5,301 bases of DNA, from contig JAGCKY010000104.1 of the NCBI GenBank assembly GCA_017647245.1, positions 1-5,301 of the forward strand, read 5' to 3'. Both the position numbers and the translations under genes were made by a program. The stretch is from Elusimicrobiaceae bacterium. GTDB taxonomy: Bacteria > Elusimicrobiota > Elusimicrobia > Elusimicrobiales > Elusimicrobiaceae. The notes below the pieces were generated by a model. The model saw only the letters and a list, made by a program, of their open reading frames with translations. It was not told the origin of the DNA and ran no database searches. Below are positions 1 through 4,923 of the stretch, in pieces; positions within the stretch are counted from its first letter, which is position 1; each line of letters starts with the position of its first letter.

Positions 1-1091
1 GCGAAGTGGGCTATTTGGTAGCGGGCATTAAAGATATTCATCAAGTAAAAGTAGGCGACACGGTTACGCTTTCTGACAATCCCGCGCAAATGCCTTTGCC
101 CGGCTATGCCGATGCCAAGCCCGTCGTATTTGCCAGTATTTTCCCGGTGGAAACGACCGATTTTCCGCTGCTGCGCACCGCGCTTGAAAAATTAAATTTA
201 TCCGATTCTTCTTTCCATTACCAGAGTGAAACTTCCAAGGCACTTGGCTTTGGTTTTCGTCTGGGGTTTATGGGTATTTTGCACATTGAAATTGTAAAAG
301 AGCGGTTAGAGCGCGAATTTAATTTGTCCTTAATTGCCACCGCGCCCAATGTGGTGTATCATGTAAAATTTACCCCGCGCAAAAATCATCCGCAGGAACT
401 AGCGGCCTTACCGGACGCGCCCGATGATCCGGGATACAAAATCATTGATAACCCAGCCAATTTCCCGCCGCACGGCGATATTTTGGATATTAAAGAGCCG
501 GTCATTCACATCACGATTGTCACCCCGGTGGAATTTATGGACGGCGTGATGACGCTACTGAAAGAAAAACGAGGCACGTTTATGAATATGGACCACCTGT
601 CCAATCAGCGCGTGATTATCAAATACGAAATGCCCATGGGCGAAATGGTTATTGATTTTTACAACAAATTAAAATCCGTGTCCAAAGGATATGCGTCCTT
701 TGATTATGAGGTGGCGGGCTTTCGCAGTGCCGATGTGGTGCTCATGGAAATTTTACTGCACGGCACTCCCGTAGACGCGCTGTCTGTCGTCGTACACAAA
801 GACAAAGCGCAAACACAAGGCCGCGCACTGTGCGCCAAATTAAAAGAGCTCATCGGACGGCAACAATTTGAAGTAGCGGTACAAGCCGCCATCAACGGAA
901 AAGTCATTGCGCGCGAAACTATCCCCGCTTACCGCAAAGACGTCATCGCCAAATGTTACGGCGGCGACATTACCCGCAAACGCAAACTGCTGGAAAAGCA
1001 GAAAGAAGGCAAAAAGCGCATGAAATCTATCGGCAGTTTGAACATACCGCAAGAAGCGTTTGTGGCCATGCTCAAAATTGACGAAGAATAA
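1..1091 (+). CDS. lepA: Elongation factor 4 (LepA), 3' part; gene starts before the window
   Basis: LepA is a ribosome-associated GTPase related to EF-G, implicated in back-translocation and 30S biogenesis. The reading frame is already open at base 3 (GAA), so the first in-frame GTG at 6 is not the start. By recalled alignment to the E. coli protein (599 aa), about 250 N-terminal residues including the whole G domain are missing. What remains begins in domain II (EVGYLVAGIKDI, VGDTVTL) and continues through the EF-G-like domains III and V (ALGFGFRLGFMGILHIEI, ERLERE, EKRG, YEMPMGE, SKGYASFDYE). It ends with the LepA-specific basic C-terminal domain (RQQFEVAVQAAI, KCYGGDITRKRKLL, KQKEGKKRMK, PQEAF). 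An apparent 17-residue insertion lies at 384-434. The gene converges on a pilin gene with only 11 bp between stop codons. Just a weak AT-rich inverted repeat (AAGAAT at 1084-1089 with ATTCTT at 1097-1102) could serve as a shared terminator. Family identity is very secure. Confidence 0.97.
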   Translation, partial: EVGYLVAGIKDIHQVKVGDTVTLSDNPAQMPLPGYADAKPVVFASIFPVETTDFPLLRTALEKLNLSDSSFHYQSETSKALGFGFRLGFMGILHIEIVKERLEREFNLSLIATAPNVVYHVKFTPRKNHPQELAALPDAPDDPGYKIIDNPANFPPHGDILDIKEPVIHITIVTPVEFMDGVMTLLKEKRGTFMNMDHLSNQRVIIKYEMPMGEMVIDFYNKLKSVSKGYASFDYEVAGFRSADVVLMEILLHGTPVDALSVVVHKDKAQTQGRALCAKLKELIGRQQFEVAVQAAINGKVIARETIPAYRKDVIAKCYGGDITRKRKLLEKQKEGKKRMKSIGSLNIPQEAFVAMLKIDEE

Positions 1092-1102
1092 CTTTAATTC
1101 TT

Positions 1103-1654
1103 TTAATACCAATAAGAAGTATATGGATTCTCCCCGGCATTTGTATTAGAAGGGGTTGTCCTGACGGTTTCTGCTTTACACACTTGCGCACCCAAACTAT
1201 TCGCATCTGCTGAACCATACGCTACACATAATTGCTTCCCGGGGTTTGCAACAGAATGTATGAAACGTATTTTATATCCCATTTTAATTAAACTATTTGA
1301 GCAGTTTACCTCGGAATATTTGTCGCCATTAGATATATAACATTTTCCCCAGTCATAGCATCTGTATTTCTTTCTCCCGGCTTCTATTTCCGCTTCATCT
1401 TCCGTAGAGAAATCACAATCTATTGTGTTGCCAGGCATATCCACATCCAATTCATCAAAATCTACACTATATTTATCGTTGGCTAAATAATAAACTTCTT
1501 CCGCGTTAGCAATACTGCGTGCCAGACTTTTTAAACTAGCATAGCGCGTGCGCATCACTGATTTTTGATATTGCGGCAAGGCAATCGCGGCCAGTATACC
1601 GATGATTAAAACAACCACTAACAACTCTATTAGCGTGAATGCGTGATTTTTCAT
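1103..1654 (-). CDS. Type IV pilin-like protein (prepilin), first of a tandem pair, six cysteines
   Basis: This is a 183-aa prepilin-like protein. It has a short leader MKNHA followed by the N-methylation/helix segment FTLIELLVVVLIIGILAAIA, with the conserved Glu at mature position 5. By family, such proteins are cut by a prepilin peptidase, inserted in the inner membrane and assembled into type IV pili or a type II secretion-like pseudopilus. The -1 residue is Ala rather than the usual Gly. After LPQYQKSV comes a globular domain with the lineage-type YYLANDKYSVDFDELDVD motif. Cysteines occur at 80, 99, 105, 118, 143 and 159. The last pair could form the C-terminal disulfide loop typical of pilins. 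The start is supported by AAGGAG at 1660-1665, 5 nt before ATG. The gene lies 126 bp downstream of the second pilin with no clear terminator between, so read-through is possible besides its own promoter. Major pilin, minor pilin and pseudopilin cannot be told apart here. Confidence 0.9.
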   Translation of the reverse strand: MKNHAFTLIELLVVVLIIGILAAIALPQYQKSVMRTRYASLKSLARSIANAEEVYYLANDKYSVDFDELDVDMPGNTIDCDFSTEDEAEIEAGRKKYRCYDWGKCYISNGDKYSEVNCSNSLIKMGYKIRFIHSVANPGKQLCVAYGSADANSLGAQVCKAETVRTTPSNTNAGENPYTSYWY

Positions 1655-1690
1655 AACCTCTCCTTTTGTTTTAATGTCCCTACATTAAAA

Positions 1691-1718
1691 ATGGTACCAA
1701 AAAAAAAAAACAAGTCAA
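1691..1718 (-). promoter_or_regulatory. Promoter of the 1103-1654 pilin: TTGACT, T12 spacer, extended -10
   Basis: Reading the minus strand, TTGACT (1718-1713) is followed by a 16-bp spacer and TACCAT (1696-1691; 4 of 6 to TATAAT). A TGG directly before the hexamer gives an extended -10 (TGn). The spacer is TG, twelve T, then GG. Transcription would start near 1684, giving a leader of about 30 nt with AAGGAG before the ATG. The stretch 1694-1719 is identical over 26 bp to 2390-2415 upstream of the other pilin, while the surrounding bases differ. That supports a functional promoter module. Sigma-factor assignment is inference. Confidence 0.7.
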
Positions 1719-1780
1719 GGGGTATTTTGCCAAACAAATTACTTAACGAAAATTGAGCGGAAGATAGACAAAGAGTAAAA

Positions 1781-2239
1781 CTAAAACTTCAACCCATACA
1801 CATTGATACCACTCGGAGTAGTATAATTGAGCGTACCACCTACAGATTTACATAAATCATCATCACCAAAACAATATACCCCTGTAGTGTATACTTCTAT
1901 AGTAAAATCATAGGGAGAACGCCAACTCACCCCGTCTCCCGTATGACTTAAAACAACTGTACCACCCAAAGGGGTACCAATATAATTACCTGTGCCTTCC
2001 GGATGTGATGTATAAGGTACCTGTATATCTAAAGAATCTAAGTCATCTGTATAACTTCCGTTGGCCAAATAATATACTTTTTTAGCATGCGAAATGGCTT
2101 TGAGTGTAGGTAATGCTTGTACAAGCTGCGTTTTTTTAACTGCTTTTTGATATTGCGGCAAGGCTACTGCCGCCAAAATGCCGATAATTAATACAACCAC
2201 TAACAGCTCAATCAGCGTAAACGCTTTTTTGTTCATCAT
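1781..2239 (-). CDS. Type IV pilin-like protein (prepilin), second of a tandem pair
   Basis: This is a 152-aa prepilin-like protein with leader MMNKKA, then FTLIELLVVVLIIGILAAVA with Glu5 of the mature form, LPQYQKAV, and the motif YYLANGSYTDDLDSLDI. It is clearly paralogous to the neighbouring pilin in its N-terminal 65 or so residues, but shorter and different afterwards. It has one cysteine pair (123 and 130, in YCFGDDDLCK) as a candidate C-terminal loop. The frame stays open upstream to 2386, but that extension reads through the palindromic element and is not a plausible leader. I chose ATG 2237-2239 because AGGAG (2245-2249) sits 5 nt upstream; ATG 2234-2236, 8 nt away, is the alternative. 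The -1 residue is Ala, as in its neighbour. Its promoter is separated from the ribosome binding site by a 100-bp hairpin-forming element, so its expression may differ strongly from that of the other copy. The exact role (major, minor or pseudopilin) is unknown. Confidence 0.88.
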   Translation of the reverse strand: MMNKKAFTLIELLVVVLIIGILAAVALPQYQKAVKKTQLVQALPTLKAISHAKKVYYLANGSYTDDLDSLDIQVPYTSHPEGTGNYIGTPLGGTVVLSHTGDGVSWRSPYDFTIEVYTTGVYCFGDDDLCKSVGGTLNYTTPSGINVYGLKF

Positions 2240-2263
2240 GGTTACTCCTCTCTTTTGTTTTGT

Positions 2264-2363
2264 GTCGTCATCCCGGGCATGGACCCGGGATCCAGAGCTG
2301 TTTATAAGGAAAACAGCCTTCATAAACAACGCTGGATTGCAGGTCCACGCCTGCAATGACGGC
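2264..2363. repeat. 100-bp palindromic intergenic element (paired-hairpin, MITE/BIME-like)
   Basis: This is an imperfect inverted repeat centred near 2313. The left end GTCGTCAT pairs with ATGACGGC, GGATCCAG (2288-2295) with CTGGAT (2332-2337), and TTTATA-AGG with CCTT-CATAAA. Each arm also contains its own 6-bp hairpin with a 6-nt loop: CCCGGG/CCCGGG (2272-2277 with 2284-2289) and TGCAGG/CCTGCA (2338-2343 with 2350-2355). The flanking motifs GTCAT and ATCCAG are the same in both arms when read inward. GTCATCCCGGG...CCCGGGATCC-type repeats are scattered in intergenic regions of many bacterial genomes. No transposase or clear target duplication is visible. It sits in the 5' leader of the second pilin. 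Confidence 0.8.
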
Positions 2364-2386
2364 TTTAAACTATTCCCTACCCTCAT

Positions 2387-2414
2387 ATCGTACCAAAAAA
2401 AAAAAACAAGTCAA
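2387..2414 (-). promoter_or_regulatory. Promoter of the 1781-2239 pilin: TTGACT, T12 spacer, extended -10
   Basis: Minus-strand TTGACT (2414-2409), a 16-bp spacer (TG, twelve T, GG) and TACGAT (2392-2387; 4 of 6 to TATAAT) preceded by TGG. The arrangement and the 26-bp core match the promoter of the neighbouring pilin exactly. Transcription would start near 2380. The leader would then be about 140 nt, instead of about 30 nt for the other copy, the difference being mostly the 100-bp palindromic element. The promoter is divergent from the rplU promoter about 60 bp away. Confidence 0.7.
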
Positions 2415-2446
2415 GCCCTATTTAAAAAACTTTTTCAAACAAGTAT

Positions 2447-2477
2447 CTGCCACAAACGCCCCCAAATAAGCTATAAT
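2447..2477 (+). promoter_or_regulatory. Promoter of the rplU-rpmA transcription unit
   Basis: There is a perfect TATAAT at 2472-2477. The -35 is weak: CTGCCA at 2447-2452 (4 of 6, 19-bp spacer) or GCCACA at 2449-2454 (3 of 6, 17-bp spacer). Transcription would start at about 2484, immediately before a perfect hairpin at 2488-2506. It lies back to back with the minus-strand pilin promoter. Confidence 0.6.
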
Positions 2478-2487
2478 ATAGGTACTT

Positions 2488-2541
2488 GAAGTAAGCGTCT
2501 TACTTCTGCCGCGCGAAAAGCGAGGTAGGGGTTTGTTCGCT
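2488..2541 (+). promoter_or_regulatory. Structured 5' leader of rplU (candidate ribosomal-protein leader)
   Basis: GAAGTAAG (2488-2495), loop CGT, CTTACTTC (2499-2506) form a perfect 8-bp stem right at the predicted transcript start. A second stem, AGCGA (2519-2523) with TCGCT (2537-2541), can extend by one G.U pair. No U-run follows either stem, so they are not obvious terminators. L21 operons in some bacteria have regulatory leader RNAs. Whether this belongs to such a class, or just protects the 5' end, cannot be decided here. Confidence 0.4.
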
Positions 2542-2558
2542 ATAAAATGGAAAATAAC

Positions 2559-2870
2559 ATGTACGCAATCATTGAAACTGGTGGAAAACAGTACTGGGTA
2601 AAACCCGGTCAAGATCTGCAGGTTGAAAAGCTGGACGCGAAAGCGGGTGATACCGTGGAACTGAAAGTTCTGTGGGCCGCTAACGAGGAAGGTACCTCAG
2701 CAGATACCAAGGCGTCTAAAAACGCCAAGGTCACCGCTCAAGTAGTAAAACACTTGAGAGGTCCCAAAATCCTGGTCTTCAAACGCCGCCCGAAAAAAGG
2801 GTACGAAAGAACCCAAGGGCACAGACAGGATTTAACGCAAATTAAAATTGCCGACATCGTACTCGGGTAA
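2559..2870 (+). CDS. rplU: 50S ribosomal protein L21 (bL21)
   Basis: bL21 is a 23S rRNA-binding protein of the large subunit. The 103-aa product starts MYAIIETGGKQYWV, matching the family N-terminus (MYAxxxxGGKQxxV). It ends with the conserved KILVFKRRPKKGYERTQGHRQDLTQIKI region that contacts rRNA. Length equals the usual bacterial L21. An upstream in-frame ATG at 2547 would add MENN and has no Shine-Dalgarno. ATG 2559 is chosen on homology, although its ribosome binding site is weak too (GGA at about 2549-2551), in contrast to the strong sites of rpmA and obgE. rpmA follows after 12 bp, the conserved rplU-rpmA order. No Prp/YsxB-type protease gene lies between them, unlike in Firmicutes. Confidence 0.97.
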   Translation: MYAIIETGGKQYWVKPGQDLQVEKLDAKAGDTVELKVLWAANEEGTSADTKASKNAKVTAQVVKHLRGPKILVFKRRPKKGYERTQGHRQDLTQIKIADIVLG

Positions 2871-2882
2871 GGAGAGAAAACT

Positions 2883-3278
2883 ATGGCACATACCAAAGCA
2901 CAAGGTTCTTCCTCTAACGGACGCGACAGCCACGGCCAACGCCTGGGTGTCAAACGTTTCGGTTCCCAATTCGTACACGCCGGCGAAATTATCGTCCGCC
3001 AAAAAGGCACCAAATTCCTGCCGGGCACGAACGTGACCCGCGCCAGCGATGACAGCTTGTTTGCCCGCGTGGACGGCATTGTCACCTTTGAATGGGCTTA
3101 CAGAGGCAAAAAGAAAATTTCCGTCTATCCGAAAGGAACGGAAGCGAAAAAAGCCCCGGCTAAAAAAGCGGCCCCTAAAGCAGAAGTAAAAGCCGCTTCC
3201 CCGAAGGCAAAACCGGCCGCCGCTAAACCGGCCACCAAAAAAGCCCCGGCCAAAGCCAAAAAGACGGAAACGAAATAA
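2883..3278 (+). CDS. rpmA: 50S ribosomal protein L27 (bL27) with a long basic C-terminal tail
   Basis: bL27 reaches toward the peptidyl transferase centre of the 50S subunit through its N-terminal tail. Residues 1-85 match the family: [55 protein letters not shown], and KKKISVYP at the end. The N-terminus begins directly with MAHTK, so the cleavable extension processed by Prp in Firmicutes is absent. The protein is 131 aa against about 85 for typical L27. Residues 86-131 are a low-complexity tail in which 37 of 46 residues are Lys, Ala or Pro ([12 protein letters not shown] type), resembling histone H1-like tails. The start is supported by GGAGAG just upstream (2871-2876). It is co-transcribed with rplU and followed by a strong terminator. 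Confidence 0.97.
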   Translation: MAHTKAQGSSSNGRDSHGQRLGVKRFGSQFVHAGEIIVRQKGTKFLPGTNVTRASDDSLFARVDGIVTFEWAYRGKKKISVYPKGTEAKKAPAKKAAPKAEVKAASPKAKPAAAKPATKKAPAKAKKTETK

Positions 3279-3292
3279 TCTGTCTGTTTGAT

Positions 3293-3323
3293 AAGCGGCG
3301 GGGCAACACCCGCCGCTTTTTTT
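3293..3323 (+). terminator. Rho-independent terminator after rpmA
   Basis: GCGGCGGG (3295-3302), loop GCAACA, CCCGCCGC (3309-3316) form a perfect 8-bp GC-rich stem. Two A-U pairs extend it, and a run of seven T (3317-3323) follows. It separates rplU-rpmA from the small ORF and obgE, so obgE needs its own promoter or depends on read-through. Confidence 0.92.
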
Positions 3324-3334
3324 GACGATAGTTG

Positions 3335-3340
3335 TATAAT
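3335..3340 (+). promoter_or_regulatory. Candidate -10 box between the rpmA terminator and obgE
   Basis: A perfect TATAAT lies 12 bp after the terminator U-run. No good -35 is found at 16-18 bp; TTGACG at 3322-3327 is only 7 bp away. It abuts the ATG at 3341, so a start 6-8 nt downstream of the box would fall inside the small ORF. It is the only obvious promoter signal that could feed obgE after the terminator. Confidence 0.4.
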
Positions 3341-3490
3341 ATGAAAGATAAGATTTTACCCGTTAAGCAAGATGAGTGGGTATATACCACCACTAAAAAA
3401 TCGGCCCGCACCAAAGCCAAACGCGCGCGCAATAAGGCCAAACGGGCTTTGAGCAAAAAATTACTGCAGGAAGAAAATTTAGAGGAATAA
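3341..3490 (+). CDS. Putative 49-aa basic small protein upstream of obgE
   Basis: This is an unrecognised small ORF beginning ATG AAA GAT and ending TAA. It encodes 49 residues, 15 of them Lys or Arg. The layout is a short N-terminus (MKDKILPVKQDEWVY), a central basic segment with a tandem 7-residue repeat (RTKAKRA at 23-29, RNKAKRA at 30-36), then LSKKLL and an acidic end QEENLEE. The basic segment would suit an amphipathic, RNA-binding-like helix; this is inference. The two heptads differ at synonymous codons, arguing against simple recent slippage. The last codons (TTA GAG GAA) contain the obgE Shine-Dalgarno and the stop lies 3 bp before the obgE ATG, suggesting translational coupling. 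Against it: no Shine-Dalgarno before its own ATG, and a TATAAT immediately upstream. The alternative is that this is simply the obgE leader. Confidence 0.55.
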   Translation: MKDKILPVKQDEWVYTTTKKSARTKAKRARNKAKRALSKKLLQEENLEE

Positions 3491-3493
3491 TTT

Positions 3494-4867
3494 ATGCAGT
3501 CAGGCAGCTTTTTAGACCACGTCAAAATCTACATCACCGCCGGAAAGGGCGGCGACGGCTGTATGTCTTTTCGCCGTGAAAAATTTATTGAGTTCGGCGG
3601 CCCTAACGGCGGTTGCGGCGGCAAAGGCGGCGACGTAATTATCCAAGGTGAAAGCAACCTGACTACCCTTTTAGAGCTCGCTTATAATCCGCACATTGAA
3701 GCCCCATGCGGCGAAAAAGGCGGCACATATAATAAAACGGGCCGCGGGGGTGAGGATAAAATTGTGCTCGTTCCGCTGGGTACGCTGGTGTATAAAGACG
3801 GCCAGTTGCTCGGCGATATTACCGCCCACGGCCAGCAACTTCTAGTCGCCAAAGGCGGCATGGGCGGACGCGGTAACCAATCTTTTAAGACGCGCAATAA
3901 CACTTGCCCGCACTTTGCAGAACTCGGCCAACCCGGCGAAGAAGTCACCCTGATTTTGGAGTTAAAAGTGTTGGCGGATTTGGGTTTAGTAGGTTTTCCT
4001 AATGCGGGCAAAAGCACGTTTTTGACCGCCATTTCCAGCGCGCGCCCGCGCATTGCCGATTTCCCGTTTACGACGTTAAACCCCAACCTCGGCATTACCA
4101 TGCACAAGGGCCGTTCTTTTGCCACCGCCGATATCCCCGGTATTATTGAGGGCGCAAGCGAAGGCAAAGGCCTAGGGCATCAATTTTTAAAACACATTGA
4201 ACGCACGCGCGTGCTGTTGCACTTAGTAGACCCGGACGGTTTTGACGGATTAGATGCCGAGCAATCCGTTAAAGTCATTGAAAAAGAGCTCAAACAATTT
4301 GATAAAAATTTGGCCAAAAAGCCGCGCATTATTGTGGTAAACAAAGCCGATTTAGCGTCGGCGCAGAAAGCGTTTGAAAAACTTTCCAAAAAATTTAAAA
4401 AACACAAAGTCATGCTAATGTCCGCCGCCGCGGGCCAAGGCATCAAACAGGTTTTAGACGAAGTAGTCAAAATTTTATCCGTTACGCCCGTTCCCGTCGT
4501 AAAAGCGGAAAAACAAAACGCCGCTTTACATAAAGTGGAGCCGATTTTTACTATCACGCGCGGCGAGGACGGCGTGGTACATATCACCGGCAAAAAAATT
4601 GATGAATTTATTGCCATGACCAATTTCACACAGACCGAGGCGGTCAGCCGCCTGCGCGGTATCTTCAAAAAAATCGGTTTGGAAAAAGCACTCCTAAAAG
4701 CCGGCGTGCAAGACGGCGACACCTTAATTGCCGGCGGACGCGAGTTTGAATGGAACGGCACGTTAGACAACGAGGCCGCCCAAAACCCCGAGCATGCGGG
4801 TTACAAGCGCCGCGAAACGAAAGCGGAACGTCTTGCCAAGCGCGCCGATCGAAGAAAGAAAAAATAA
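3494..4867 (+). CDS. obgE: GTPase Obg/CgtA, ribosome assembly factor
   Basis: Obg is an essential large-subunit assembly and stress-response GTPase acting on the 50S particle. The 457-aa product has all three domains. The glycine-rich Obg domain spans about 1-158 (AGKGGDGCMSFRREKF, GGPNGGCGGKGGDV, GGMGGRGN). The G domain spans about 159-335: G1 GFPNAGKST at 167-175, switch I DFPFTTLNPN at 189-198, G3 DIPG at 213-216, G4 NKAD at 283-286 and G5-like SA at 310-311. The C-terminal OCT-type domain spans about 348-425 (VEPIFTITRG, AVSRLRGIFKKIGLEKAL, AGVQDGDTLIAG, FEWNG). A Lys/Arg-rich tail (KRRETKAERLAKRADRRKKK) ends the protein. The start is supported by AGAGGA at 3481-3486, inside the preceding small ORF. 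It sits in the conserved rplU-rpmA-obg neighbourhood, but the terminator after rpmA uncouples it at least partly. Confidence 0.98.
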   Translation: MQSGSFLDHVKIYITAGKGGDGCMSFRREKFIEFGGPNGGCGGKGGDVIIQGESNLTTLLELAYNPHIEAPCGEKGGTYNKTGRGGEDKIVLVPLGTLVYKDGQLLGDITAHGQQLLVAKGGMGGRGNQSFKTRNNTCPHFAELGQPGEEVTLILELKVLADLGLVGFPNAGKSTFLTAISSARPRIADFPFTTLNPNLGITMHKGRSFATADIPGIIEGASEGKGLGHQFLKHIERTRVLLHLVDPDGFDGLDAEQSVKVIEKELKQFDKNLAKKPRIIVVNKADLASAQKAFEKLSKKFKKHKVMLMSAAAGQGIKQVLDEVVKILSVTPVPVVKAEKQNAALHKVEPIFTITRGEDGVVHITGKKIDEFIAMTNFTQTEAVSRLRGIFKKIGLEKALLKAGVQDGDTLIAGGREFEWNGTLDNEAAQNPEHAGYKRRETKAERLAKRADRRKKK

Positions 4868-4880
4868 AATCTATTGAGAT

Positions 4881-4911
4881 AAAAACCCCGGAAAAATCTT
4901 CCGGGGTTTTT
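4881..4911. terminator. Bidirectional Rho-independent terminator after obgE
   Basis: AAAAACCCCGGAA (4881-4893), loop AAATC, TTCCGGGGTTTTT (4899-4911) give a perfect 13-bp inverted repeat with an A-run on one side and a T-run on the other. It can end obgE on the plus strand. It can also stop any minus-strand transcript coming from the 4912-5301 region. Confidence 0.93.
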
Positions 4912-4923
4912 GTAAGGAAAAAA

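Noticed and set aside
1691..1735. Sigma-54 promoter for the pilin gene
   Set aside because: TTGGCA-like bases occur upstream of one pilin, but the GG/GC spacing is wrong and the other pilin lacks them; the shared TTGACT/extended -10 explains both.
2240..2386. N-terminal extension of the second pilin to a start at 2386
   Set aside because: It is produced by reading through the palindromic element, has no ribosome binding site logic, and would put about 50 residues before a prepilin leader that normally is short.
2178..2489. Plus-strand ORF covering the palindromic element and pilin N-terminus
   Set aside because: It is antisense to a clear prepilin gene and reads through a promoter and a repeat; no plausible start signal.
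2547..2558. Upstream ATG of rplU (MENN extension)
   Set aside because: No Shine-Dalgarno, and the second ATG gives the exact family N-terminus and the usual 103-aa length.
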